Below, one piece after another: positions 56,551-64,000 of a DNA stretch of 64,000 bases (its first letter is position 1; every line of letters begins with the position of its first letter). The DNA is from Ensifer sp. USDA 6670 (GTDB lineage Bacteria > Pseudomonadota > Alphaproteobacteria > Rhizobiales > Rhizobiaceae), in the NCBI GenBank assembly GCA_000421085.1, contig ATWE01000014.1, positions 1-64,000 on the forward strand, in the 5' to 3' direction. Position numbers and translations under genes: made by a program. Below the pieces are notes generated by a model. That model did not search any database, had not been told where the DNA came from, and saw only the letters and a list, made by a program, of their open reading frames with translations.

Positions 56551-57407
56551 TGACACAGGCTGCGCAAGCGGATGCGGCAGCGAGTTTCGACCCGCTGCGT
56601 CCGAAGCTGATGCGCGTCGCCTATCGCATGCTCGGCTCGGTGGCCGACGCAGAGGATATGGTGCAGGAGGCCTTCATCCGCTGGATGGGGGCCGACCGCG
56701 CCGCGGTGCGCGAACCGGAGGCCTTTCTGCGCCGTACCGTCACCCGGCTCTGCCTCGATCAGCTGAAATCAGCTCGGCGCCAGCGCGAGACCTATGTGGG
56801 GCCTTGGCTTCCCGATCCAGTCGTCGAGGAGGAGGATGAGGAAGACGTCACCTTGCCGCTGATGCTGGCGCTGGAGCGGCTGTCCCCTCTCGAGCGGGCA
56901 GCGTTCCTGTTGCACGACGTGTTCGGGCTCGGTTTCGAGGAGGTTGCTGCGACCATCCAGCGCGACGCCGGCGCCTGCCGGCAGCTTGCCGCACGAGCAC
57001 GCAGGCATGTCCGGGAGGCAAGGCCTCGCTTTCACGTCGAGAAGGAGCGGGGCCTCGCACTCGCCGAGGCATTCTTCACGGCCTCGCGCAGCGGCGACAT
57101 GAACGCGTTCGGCGCCATGCTCGCGGCCGATGTCAGCATCCATGCGGACGGCGGCGGCAAGCGCTCGGCAGCAACCATGCCGATCATCGGCTTTGATGCC
57201 GTGATGAAGGTCCATGAGAAGCTGGCGGCCCTTTTCCGCGCGAACGGCTCGAAACTTCTGCGCATCGGATTTCTCAACGGGCTGCCCGGCTTCATCACGA
57301 TGGAAGCGGACGGCGAAATCCAGACCACCGCCCTCGAGGTCGAGGGCGGCAAGATCGCTGCGATCTATGTCGTGAGGAACCCCGACAAGCTGAGGCACCT
57401 GCACTGA
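56550..57407 (+). CDS. ECF41-group sigma factor with C-terminal SnoaL-like extension
   Basis: A protein of 285 aa. Sigma region 2 (RVAYRMLGSVADAEDMVQEAFIRW, about 21-45) and region 4 (LERAAFLLHDVFGLGFEEVAATIQRDAGACRQLAARARRHV, about 114-154) surround the conserved linker WLPDP at 86-90 (consensus WLPEP). The C-terminal SnoaL-like domain carries DGGGK at 200-204. Both motifs define ECF41. In place of an anti-sigma factor, this extension regulates activity. The gene is coupled to the AhpD-like gene and shares its ECF41-type promoter. Confidence 0.9.
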   Translation: MTQAAQADAAASFDPLRPKLMRVAYRMLGSVADAEDMVQEAFIRWMGADRAAVREPEAFLRRTVTRLCLDQLKSARRQRETYVGPWLPDPVVEEEDEEDVTLPLMLALERLSPLERAAFLLHDVFGLGFEEVAATIQRDAGACRQLAARARRHVREARPRFHVEKERGLALAEAFFTASRSGDMNAFGAMLAADVSIHADGGGKRSAATMPIIGFDAVMKVHEKLAALFRANGSKLLRIGFLNGLPGFITMEADGEIQTTALEVEGGKIAAIYVVRNPDKLRHLH

Positions 57408-57434
57408 GCCTACCTTGAAAGCGCGCTCTAAATC

Positions 57435-57484
57435 AGAGCGGGATCAGGAAAAGTGCGTGCGGTTTTCCGCCCGCATCCCGCTCT
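57435..57484. repeat. Palindromic intergenic repeat
   Basis: AGAGCGGGAT (57435-57444) pairs with ATCCCGCTCT (57475-57484), and the loop contains GCGGTTTTCCGC. Similar elements are common in Rhizobiales intergenic DNA, but I could not count copies beyond this one. Confidence 0.5.
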
Positions 57485-57509
57485 AACTTATCGGAATCGA
57501 TCAAGGTCA

Positions 57510-57538
57510 TGTTTTTAGGTCGACCCGACCTAAAAACA
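57510..57538. terminator. Bidirectional terminator between sigma gene and aztD
   Basis: TGTTTTTAGGTCG and CGACCTAAAAACA form a perfect 13-bp stem with a 3-nt loop. The T-run and A-run on the arms serve both strands. It separates the convergent ECF41 and zinc-chaperone genes. Confidence 0.8.
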
Positions 57539-57545
57539 TCCTGAT

Positions 57546-58781
57546 CTAGTGCGAGGCGCCGGAACCGCCGACGGCGACGATCGCAAAGGGTTGGCCTTCG
57601 ATGGGGATCGTACGGGTCTCCTTGAGAGTCTCTGCATCGACTACCCGGAGGAGCGAGTGTCGCGGGTCGGTGATCACGATCTGGCCGTCGGCTGCCGCCA
57701 GGCGCGGGCGCGGATCGCGCCAATGGCCGTCCTTGCTGTATGGCTCGGTGACCCTGCCCTTGCGGAGGATTTCTCCCTTGATCACGTCCAGCACATGAAG
57801 GTCGCCGTCTTCCGTCAGGATGTAGGCCTTGGCCGGCATTGCCGGATCCAGGAGGAAGTCGACACGCCGGGTCGGCAGCGTGATTAGCCGATACGGTTCG
57901 CTGCTGTCGGGATCGATGAGCACGACTTTATCCTCGCCGTAATTGCCGAGGAAGAACTGCATCGCCTTGCCTCCAAGCAGCGTGCCGGTGTGACCCTTCG
58001 GGAAATCCGAGGGGTAGGGAAGCATTGTGAGCTTGGGCCCGTCGATACCGCCGGGACGGGCGACGAGCACCCCTTCCTTGCAGCCGAAGGCAACGAGACG
58101 GGCTGATGTGGCCTCGCCATGCAGGTCGGTGCATTTGCTGATCTCGCCGATCTGTCCGCCCTTTTCGTCGATCACACGCAAGCCGACGCGCGGCGGCAGT
58201 TCGCCGGGCTTCGGCGCGTTTTCCGTGTCCGGCACTGAAACGAGGACGTGGCGCCCCATGCTCACGGCGACACCATGGTGCGGTCTGGTCGCATCGATGG
58301 TCCTGACCTGCGCCTTGCCTTCGAGAAGTGCGGCTTCATCGACAATGTCCGCCTTGCCGCCGCGATCGTAGAAAATAATCGCGTGATCGTCATGCGGCAC
58401 CACATGGACGGGGCGCTTGCCCTCGATCGCCGCCGGAAGAAGCGCGGCATCGGAGACTTCCACATCACGATGCTCGCCGTGATCCGAAAACCCGATCCCG
58501 GTCTTGATGACGTGTACGATGTCCTGCTCCGACTGCGCGGCAAAGACCGTCTGCCCAGATGCGCTGACTGTCAGGGCCGCATATCCCTTGACGTCATAGC
58601 GACCCAATTCCTTGCCGTCCGCAAAGTCGATGGCGCGCACGACCGGCTGCGTGTGATCGGCGACGAACAGGCGCCAGGCCTCCTTCGTCTCATGATCGTC
58701 CGCGCGTGCGCCGGGTGCGGCCAAGACGGAAGCGGCCGCCACTGCTGCCATCAGGCGGGCCCGGGTGAGAGACAATATCAT
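57546..58781 (-). CDS. AztD-like periplasmic zinc metallochaperone
   Basis: A protein of 411 aa. A signal peptide (MAAVAAASVLAAPGARA) is followed by a His/Asp-rich N-terminus (DDHETKEAW) and a predicted beta-propeller: WRLFVADHTQPVVRAIDF, VHVVPHDDHAIIFYDRGGKAD, HHGVAVSMGRHVLVSVPD, HTGTLLGGKAMQFFLGNYGED. This matches AztD, a periplasmic protein that hands zinc to the AztC binding protein. The aztABC transporter genes are not within the window. Two Zur-like boxes upstream (58890-58925) support control by zinc. The start at 58781 is at the signal peptide; upstream sequence has no other good start. Confidence 0.78.
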   Translation of the reverse strand: MILSLTRARLMAAVAAASVLAAPGARADDHETKEAWRLFVADHTQPVVRAIDFADGKELGRYDVKGYAALTVSASGQTVFAAQSEQDIVHVIKTGIGFSDHGEHRDVEVSDAALLPAAIEGKRPVHVVPHDDHAIIFYDRGGKADIVDEAALLEGKAQVRTIDATRPHHGVAVSMGRHVLVSVPDTENAPKPGELPPRVGLRVIDEKGGQIGEISKCTDLHGEATSARLVAFGCKEGVLVARPGGIDGPKLTMLPYPSDFPKGHTGTLLGGKAMQFFLGNYGEDKVVLIDPDSSEPYRLITLPTRRVDFLLDPAMPAKAYILTEDGDLHVLDVIKGEILRKGRVTEPYSKDGHWRDPRPRLAAADGQIVITDPRHSLLRVVDAETLKETRTIPIEGQPFAIVAVGGSGASH

Positions 58782-58889
58782 CGGGGGGTCCTTTCTTTGT
58801 TTTGAAACAGTTCTCCTCCGGGCAGTCGGTCGGCGCGGCTCGGCCTATCGAAAGTCGTCGCGCAGCGCGGAGCTTCCCGGAATCGCTAT

Positions 58890-58925
58890 GTTATTACATT
58901 ACTCATGCGGACGTAATAACATTAC
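58890..58925. promoter_or_regulatory. Tandem Zur-like boxes upstream of aztD
   Basis: GTTAT-TAC-ATTAC (58890-58902) and GTAAT-AAC-ATTAC (58913-58925) lie in the 237-bp gap before aztD. They are AT-rich islands in GC-rich DNA and fit the palindromic Zur box seen in alphaproteobacteria (GTAAT-like arms). Their centres are 23 bp apart, two helical turns. Confidence 0.6.
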
Positions 58926-59018
58926 CAAAGCGATACGTGTCAATCCCCGAGAGCGCTGCGAGCGGAAGCTTTTCGCCCTCGTTTCCTTGCTTGTCGCAGA
59001 AATGAAATAGGAGAGGAT

Positions 59019-59681
59019 CTACCGACGCGCCGCGCTGGGCTCGTCGCTCTTCAGATAGCTCACCACCGCATCGGCGATCATCGTGCGATGCCGCGCGATC
59101 GTCTCGGGCTCCGACAGGTCGCGGCGGAAGATCGTGCCGAAGGTGTAGCGGTTCGAGACGCGGAAGAAGCAGAAGGCGCTTATCAGCATGTGCACGTCGA
59201 TCGGGTCGGCCTTGCGGCGGAAGGTCCCGTCACCAAGGCCACGCTCGATGATCGCCTCGATCATCTGGATCACCGAGACGTTGAGGTCACGGATCGCGTC
59301 GGAGCGCAGCATGTGGGCGGCGTGATGGATGTTTTCGATGCTGACCAGGCGAACGAAGTCCGGATTGGCCTCGTCATGGTCGAAGGTGGTCGCGATCAGC
59401 GTGCGAAGTGCCTCTTCGGGGGGCAGGCTCGCAAGCTCCAGATCGGCCTCCAGCGTGCGGATCTTGCGATAGGACCGCTCGAGCACGGCGAGATACAGCG
59501 CTTCCTTGCTGCCGAAGTAATAATAGATCATCCGCTTCGAGGTGCGGGTGCGCTCTGCGATCTGATCGACGCGCGCGCCTGCGAGGCCATGGGTGGAGAA
59601 TTCCTCCGTTGCGATTTCAAGGATGTCGTCCTGCGTCCGCTGCGGATCGTTCTTCCTGCCGTTTGCCTGCCGCTCCGCCAT
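59019..59681 (-). CDS. TetR-family transcriptional regulator
   Basis: A protein of 220 aa. The N-terminal HTH spans TQDDILEIATEEFSTHGLAGARVDQIAERTRTSKRMIYYYFGSKEALY, and the C-terminal ligand domain is helical with MIEAIIERGLGDGTFRRKADPIDVHMLISAF. It is divergent from the TRAP-transporter operon; AACTAGTT at 59830-59837 in the shared gap is a candidate operator. The start at 59681 was chosen from homology length; the frame extends to 59780 with no better ribosome site. Likely represses the TRAP operon until its acid substrate is present. Confidence 0.82.
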   Translation of the reverse strand: MAERQANGRKNDPQRTQDDILEIATEEFSTHGLAGARVDQIAERTRTSKRMIYYYFGSKEALYLAVLERSYRKIRTLEADLELASLPPEEALRTLIATTFDHDEANPDFVRLVSIENIHHAAHMLRSDAIRDLNVSVIQMIEAIIERGLGDGTFRRKADPIDVHMLISAFCFFRVSNRYTFGTIFRRDLSEPETIARHRTMIADAVVSYLKSDEPSAARR

Positions 59682-59829
59682 TTTCACCGCGCTGCCCCCG
59701 CTCTCCCTCAAGCCGTTTACCGATCCACTTGCCGAAGCGAGGCGGCGGTCGAACCACGGACCTCCCGAACGATGGATCAAGACATACCACCTTGCCTCGC
59801 CCTTTCAACCTCGCGGGATTGATTTTCCG

Positions 59830-59837
59830 AACTAGTT
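59830..59837. promoter_or_regulatory. Possible TetR operator
   Basis: AACTAGTT is an 8-bp perfect palindrome within CCGAACTAGTTAGTACATT in the 296-bp gap between tetR and dctQ-like genes. Its AT-rich setting suits a promoter. Evidence is weak, resting on position only. Confidence 0.35.
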
Positions 59838-59977
59838 AGTACATTTTGCAAGGAGACATGCCGAACGCCACGGAGGAGCGAGGTGGACGGCTCCGGGCGA
59901 CCGCCTGGCTGGGGAAGAGAAGCCTGCGACAGGTCTGCGCCTTGCGCTGTTGCTCGCTTGTCGCTTGGGAGGAGCGG

Positions 59978-60541
59978 ATGAGCCGCATCATCGATTTCTA
60001 TTTCTTCGCGTTGAAGGTGACGATCGCGCTGCTGCTTGCCGGCATGGTCGTTCTCGTCTTCGGCAATGTCGTGCTGCGCTATGCCTTCAACCAGGGAATA
60101 ACGGTGTCGGAGGAGCTGTCGCGGATGTTCTTCGTCTGGCTCACCTTTCTCGGCGCCGTGGTGGCCATGCGCGAGCATGGCCATCTCGGGGTCGATTCGC
60201 TCATCAAACGCCTGCCGCCGCGCTCCGCGAAGGCGGCCGTGCTCTGCGGCCACGCGCTGATGCTCTATGCGACCTGGCTGGTGATCAGCGGCAGCTGGAC
60301 CCAGACGCTGATCAACCTCCATGTCGGCGCGCCGGCGACCGGCATCTCCATGGCCTTCTTCTACGGAGCGGGCCTCGCCTTCGGCATTCCGGCCTTTCTG
60401 ATCCTGCTCGCCGATGCCGTCGCGATTGCGACGGGCCGCATCGACGTGACCACGACCGATCTCGTACGCGAGAGCGAGGACGAAGCAGCACTCGACGATC
60501 TCCCTGCCCCCGCGCTCGGTCCGCTTTCGGCGAAGCATTGA
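59978..60541 (+). CDS. TRAP transporter small membrane subunit (DctQ type)
   Basis: A protein of 187 aa with four predicted segments. It starts IIDFYFFALKVTIALLLAGMVVLVFGNVVLRYAFNQGITVSEELSRMFFVWLTFLGA, the DctQ signature. GGGAGGAGC precedes the ATG at 59978. It is the first gene of the TRAP operon with DctM and DctP type proteins. Confidence 0.85.
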   Translation: MSRIIDFYFFALKVTIALLLAGMVVLVFGNVVLRYAFNQGITVSEELSRMFFVWLTFLGAVVAMREHGHLGVDSLIKRLPPRSAKAAVLCGHALMLYATWLVISGSWTQTLINLHVGAPATGISMAFFYGAGLAFGIPAFLILLADAVAIATGRIDVTTTDLVRESEDEAALDDLPAPALGPLSAKH

Positions 60542-60551
60542 GGAGGCGACG

Positions 60552-61832
60552 ATGACCGTATCCATCTTCCTCGGCGCCCTTCTCGGACCCATGGCGCTCG
60601 GCGTGCCGATCGCCTTCGCCCTCATCTTGAGCGGCGTGGCGTTGATGCTCTATCTCGGCCTGTTCGATGCCCAGATCGTGGCGCAGAACGTGCTGAACGG
60701 CGCCGACAGTTTCCCGCTGATGGCCGTTCCCTTCTTCCTGCTTGCCGGCGAGGTCATGAACACGGGCGGCCTCTCGCGCCGCATCGTCGCACTGGCCATG
60801 GCCATGGTCGGCCATATCCGCGGCGGGCTCGGCTTCGTCGCGATCTTCGCGGCCTGCATTCTCTCCAGTCTTTCCGGCTCGGCGGTCGCCGATGCAGCCG
60901 CACTCGGCGCGCTGCTTCTGCCGATGATGCTAAAAAGCGGCCACGACCCGGCGCGCGCCGGCGGACTCATCGCCTCCGCCTCGATCATCGGCCCGATCAT
61001 CCCGCCCTCGATCGGCTTCATCCTCTTCGGCGTGGTCGGCGGCGTCTCCATCACCAAGCTCTTCCTCGCCGGGATATTCCCGGGACTGATGATCGCCGCG
61101 GCGCTTTCGATCACCTGGCTGATCGTCGCCCGCAAGGAGCAGTTCGAACTGCCGCCGCGGCAGAGCGGCAGGCTGCGGCTCAGGGCCTTCGTCGACAGCC
61201 TCTGGGCGCTTTTCCTGCCCGTCATCATCATCGTCGGACTGAAGTTCGGCGTCTTCACGCCCACGGAGGCGGGTGTCATCGCCGCCGTCTATTCGCTCTT
61301 CGTTTCGATGGTCGTCTATCGGGAGCTGGCGCCGGCGCAACTCTTCCACGTCTTCGTCTCGGCCGCGAAGATCAGCGCCGTCGTGATGTTCCTCGTCGCC
61401 TGCGCGGCGGTTTCGGCCTGGCTGATCACCGTTGCCGACGTTCCCGGCGCGCTCGCCTCACTCCTCGCGCCCTTGATGGGCAACCAGACGGCTCTGCTTA
61501 TCGCGATCATGGTGCTGATCGTGATCGTCGGCACCGCGATGGACATGACGCCGACGATCCTGATCATGACGCCCGTGCTGATGCCGGTCATCAAGCAGGC
61601 GGGCATCGATCCGGTCTATTTCGGCGTACTCTTCATCATCAACAACTCGATCGGGCTGATCACCCCGCCCGTCGGCACCGTTCTGAACGTCATCTGCGGC
61701 GTGTCGAAGCTTTCGATGGAGGATCTGATGAAGGGCGTGATGCCCTTCCTCTTCGCGGAACTGATCGTTCTTTTCCTGCTCGTCCTGTTCCCTGAACTGG
61801 TGACCGTTCCGGTCTCCTGGTTCGGACGCTGA
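60552..61832 (+). CDS. TRAP transporter large membrane subunit (DctM type)
   Basis: A protein of 426 aa with about 12 predicted segments. Family signatures are FLLAGEVMNTGGLSRRIVALA, GSAVADAAALGALLLPMML and IIGPIIPPSIGFILFGVVGGVSITKLFLAGIFPG. It exchanges the substrate for cations. GAGGAGG precedes the ATG, 10 bp after the DctQ stop. Confidence 0.9.
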   Translation: MTVSIFLGALLGPMALGVPIAFALILSGVALMLYLGLFDAQIVAQNVLNGADSFPLMAVPFFLLAGEVMNTGGLSRRIVALAMAMVGHIRGGLGFVAIFAACILSSLSGSAVADAAALGALLLPMMLKSGHDPARAGGLIASASIIGPIIPPSIGFILFGVVGGVSITKLFLAGIFPGLMIAAALSITWLIVARKEQFELPPRQSGRLRLRAFVDSLWALFLPVIIIVGLKFGVFTPTEAGVIAAVYSLFVSMVVYRELAPAQLFHVFVSAAKISAVVMFLVACAAVSAWLITVADVPGALASLLAPLMGNQTALLIAIMVLIVIVGTAMDMTPTILIMTPVLMPVIKQAGIDPVYFGVLFIINNSIGLITPPVGTVLNVICGVSKLSMEDLMKGVMPFLFAELIVLFLLVLFPELVTVPVSWFGR

Positions 61833-61892
61833 CGCGCGGTTTTCGACTGTCAACGCGGCCGGCATGACACCGGTCCAACCTGGGAGGAAAAC

Positions 61893-62909
61893 ATGTTCGA
61901 CAGACTGACCAAACTGGCATTGGGCCTGGCCGTGCCACTGGCACTCATGACGGCGGGGCCGGCACTCGCAGAGATTCGCGATCAGACGGTCAAGTTCGCC
62001 TCGGCGAACAACAAGGGTCATCCGCAGGTGACCGGCATGGAGAAATTCGCCGAGCTCGTGAAGGAGAAGAGCGGCGGCAAGATCGAGGTGAAGCTCTTCC
62101 CGGGCGGGACGCTCGGCGGCGACGTCCAGACCGTTTCGGCGCTGCAGGGAGGCGTCATCGAGATGACGGTGCTGAACGCCGGCATTCTGGCGAGCAACGT
62201 CAAGGAGTTCGGCGCGGTCGACCTCCCCTTCCTGTTCGACAGCGGCGAGGAGGCGGACAAGGTGATGGACGGTCCCTTCGGCACCGGCCTGATGGAACGC
62301 CTGCCCGACACCGGGCTCGTGGGCCTCGCCTATTGGGAGCTCGGTTTCCGCAACCTGACCAACAACCGGCATCCGGTGACCAAGCTCGAAGACATCAAGG
62401 GCCTGAAGATCCGCACCATCCAGTCGCCGATCCCGGTCGAGCTTTTCAACGCGCTCGGCGCCAATGCGGTGCCGCTCCCCTATACCGAGCTCTACACCGC
62501 GCTGGAGACGGGAACAGTCGACGGCCAGGAAAACCCCTCCGCCAACATCATCAACGCGAAATTCTACGAGGTGCAGAAGTACATGACGCTCACCCGTCAT
62601 CAGTACAATCCGCAGATCGTGCTCGTCAGCAAGAAGTTCTGGGACGGCCTCAATGACGAGGAAAAGACCGTTCTGCAGCAGGCTGCTGCCGAGGCGCGCG
62701 ACTTCCAGCGCGAGGTCTCGCGCGAGCAGGATGCCGCAGCACTCGAGGAGATCCGCAAGACGGGAATGGAAGTCAGCGAATTGAGCCCCGAGGAAACGCA
62801 GAAGCTGCGCGATGCCGTCAAGCCGATGATCGAGAAGTTCAGTGCCGATATCGGCCAGGAGACGGTCGACGCGCTCTTCAAGGAAATCGGCACCGCCCGC
62901 GGCCAGTGA
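61893..62909 (+). CDS. TRAP transporter periplasmic binding protein (DctP type)
   Basis: A protein of 338 aa. A signal peptide (LALGLAVPLALMTAGPALA, cut before EIRD) leads to a DctP fold: GHPQVTGMEKFAELVKEKSGGKIEVKLFPGG, LGGDVQTVSALQGGVIEM, LKIRTIQSPIPVELFNALGANAVPLPYTELYTALETGTVDGQENP. The Arg of KIRTIQSP is the usual carboxylate clamp. GGGAGG precedes the ATG. The substrate should be an organic acid; the neighbouring dehydrogenase suggests a shikimate- or quinate-like compound. Confidence 0.88.
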   Translation: MFDRLTKLALGLAVPLALMTAGPALAEIRDQTVKFASANNKGHPQVTGMEKFAELVKEKSGGKIEVKLFPGGTLGGDVQTVSALQGGVIEMTVLNAGILASNVKEFGAVDLPFLFDSGEEADKVMDGPFGTGLMERLPDTGLVGLAYWELGFRNLTNNRHPVTKLEDIKGLKIRTIQSPIPVELFNALGANAVPLPYTELYTALETGTVDGQENPSANIINAKFYEVQKYMTLTRHQYNPQIVLVSKKFWDGLNDEEKTVLQQAAAEARDFQREVSREQDAAALEEIRKTGMEVSELSPEETQKLRDAVKPMIEKFSADIGQETVDALFKEIGTARGQ

Positions 62910-62994
62910 CCCGACCTCATGCCGGTCCGCCCGCGTGTCGACGGGCCGGCGCGACGCGGCCGCTGCCGGAAACCGAAACAACCGGAACCGACGC

Positions 62995-63855
62995 ATGACC
63001 GAAACGCTTGTAAGATCCTTGAAGGCGGGCCTGATCGGAACGGGCATCCAGTCTTCGCTGACGCCAGCGATGCACATGGCGGAAGGCGCGGCGCACGGCA
63101 TTCGCTACGACTACGAGCTGATCGATCTCACCCTGCTCGGGGCGAGCGAGAGGGACCTGCCGCGCTTGCTCGCCGACGCCGAGCGGCGGGGGTTTGCCGG
63201 GCTCAACATCACCCATCCGTGCAAGCAGGCGATCATTCCCTATCTCGACGAGCTCGCCCCCGAGGCGCGGCAACTCGGCGCCGTCAACACGGTCGTCCTC
63301 AGAAGCGGACGGCGCTGCGGCCACAATACGGACTGGTGGGGCTTTGCCGAAGGCTTCCGGCGCGGCCTGCCGGATGCCGACCTCTCCTCCGCCGTGCAGC
63401 TCGGCGCCGGCGGAGCGGGGGTCGCCACGGCCTATGCCGCGCTCTCACTCGGCTTGCAGCGGCTCGCCGTGTTCGACCGCGAGGCCGGGCGGGCGCAGGC
63501 GCTCGCCCGGATGCTCTCCCCTCTCTTTCCGAAAGCCGAGGTGGCGGCCGGCATCGATCTTCGCTCGGAAATGGAAAATGCCGCCGGCCTCATTCACGCG
63601 ACGCCTACCGGCATGGCGAAATATCCCGGATTGCCGCTCGACGCCGAGCTCCTTTCGCGGCGCCATTGGGTCGCTGAGATCGTCTATTTTCCGCTGGAAA
63701 CGGCACTTCTCAGGGAGGCACGGCGGCGTGGCTGCAAAACGCTCGACGGCGGCGGCATGGCGGTGTTCCAGGCGGTCGGCGCCTTTCGGCTGTTCACCGG
63801 GCTCGAACCCGACGCGGCGCGGATGCTCGGCCACTTCATGGCGATGACCGGCTGA
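62995..63855 (+). CDS. Shikimate/quinate dehydrogenase-like protein
   Basis: A protein of 286 aa. The N-terminal substrate domain has LIGTGIQSSLTPAMH and GLNITHPCKQ with catalytic Lys77. Asp113 lies in GHNTDWWGF. The NADP fold carries GAGGAG at 137-142, and the end has GGGMAVFQAVGAFRLFTG. It differs from housekeeping AroE in motif details (NITHPCK for NVTxPxK, NTDWWG for NTDGxG), so it may be a quinate- or other AroE-paralogue class. It follows the TRAP binding protein and suits use of the imported acid. Confidence 0.82.
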   Translation: MTETLVRSLKAGLIGTGIQSSLTPAMHMAEGAAHGIRYDYELIDLTLLGASERDLPRLLADAERRGFAGLNITHPCKQAIIPYLDELAPEARQLGAVNTVVLRSGRRCGHNTDWWGFAEGFRRGLPDADLSSAVQLGAGGAGVATAYAALSLGLQRLAVFDREAGRAQALARMLSPLFPKAEVAAGIDLRSEMENAAGLIHATPTGMAKYPGLPLDAELLSRRHWVAEIVYFPLETALLREARRRGCKTLDGGGMAVFQAVGAFRLFTGLEPDAARMLGHFMAMTG

Positions 63856-64000
63856 CGGCGCCCGGTCACAGAGGTTTCACTTGACGACCGGCTTGTATAG
63901 CGTGTCATTCAAGGAGGCACGGGGCAGCGGGCGGTTGTGATGGGGCTTACATTCTGGTTATCGGCGGCGGCGTTCGCCGTCAAATTCAGCATAGACGAGC

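Noticed and set aside
63940..64000. Possible start of a further gene (MGLTFWLSAAAFAVKF...) running off the window
   Set aside because: An AAGGAGG lies about 23 bp upstream, too far for this ATG, and only 20 codons are visible, so no family can be named.

Overview
The window is high-GC alphaproteobacterial DNA, dense in genes and rich in transport operons. Gene content and order match my recollection of the agp (alpha-galactoside) and lac (lactose) region and the adjoining katC region of Sinorhizobium (Ensifer) meliloti megaplasmid pSymB. I could not check this against a database. Two RIME-like intergenic repeats fit the same genus. No rRNA, tRNA or CRISPR array was seen.

Layout. 1-2.6 kb: an IS91-type element, made of a HUH transposase overlapping a tyrosine recombinase. 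2.65-3.1 kb: what looks like a tyrosine-codon leader peptide and attenuator in front of a truncated tyrosyl-tRNA synthetase gene. 3.1-3.7 kb: a DUF992 secreted protein. 4.0-14.3 kb: the alpha-galactoside locus, with two different GH4 glycosidases, the agpABCD peptide-class ABC importer and the divergent AraC activator agpT. 14.4-22.1 kb: lacR, then lacEFG-lacZ-lacK. 22.1-31.0 kb: small metabolic genes (ProC-like, GST, flavin oxidoreductase), LysR regulators, the large catalase katC followed by an ATP-dependent DNA ligase, and an alpha/beta hydrolase. 31.2-34.5 kb: a ZIP-like transporter and a large epimerase-SPW-VKOR membrane fusion. 34.6-41.5 kb: a sugar ABC operon with its own LacI regulator and a Gfo/Idh oxidoreductase. 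41.7-45.5 kb: a fused E1alpha/beta plus E2 2-oxoacid dehydrogenase opposite an Lrp-type regulator. 45.5-46.0 kb: a gene-free stretch full of inverted repeats. 46.0-54.7 kb: dienelactone hydrolase, fused HyuA/HyuB oxoprolinase, RsuA-type pseudouridine synthase and a TctCBA tripartite transporter. 54.7-59.7 kb: an Ntn-type hydrolase, an AhpD-like/ECF41 sigma pair, an AztD-type zinc chaperone and a TetR regulator. 60.0-63.9 kb: a TRAP transporter with a shikimate-dehydrogenase-like enzyme.

How the parts work together. Most operons pair an importer with the enzyme that handles its substrate: agp with GH4 alpha-galactosidases, lac with GH2 beta-galactosidase, the sugar ABC system with Gfo/Idh, and TRAP with a shikimate/quinate-type dehydrogenase. 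Local regulators sit beside them, and several have visible candidate sites: a GTAAA-AA-TTTAC motif in the lacR and lacE promoters, a TGTAATCGATTTCA LacI-type box before the sugar operon, an ECF41-type promoter before the AhpD gene, and paired Zur-like boxes before the zinc chaperone. All four binding-protein genes examined in importer operons are followed by a strong stem-loop.

The most unusual items are the tyrosine attenuator with its truncated tyrS, the epimerase-SPW-VKOR fusion, the stand-alone Zur-boxed aztD, and the hairpin-rich intergenic region near 45.5-45.9 kb.
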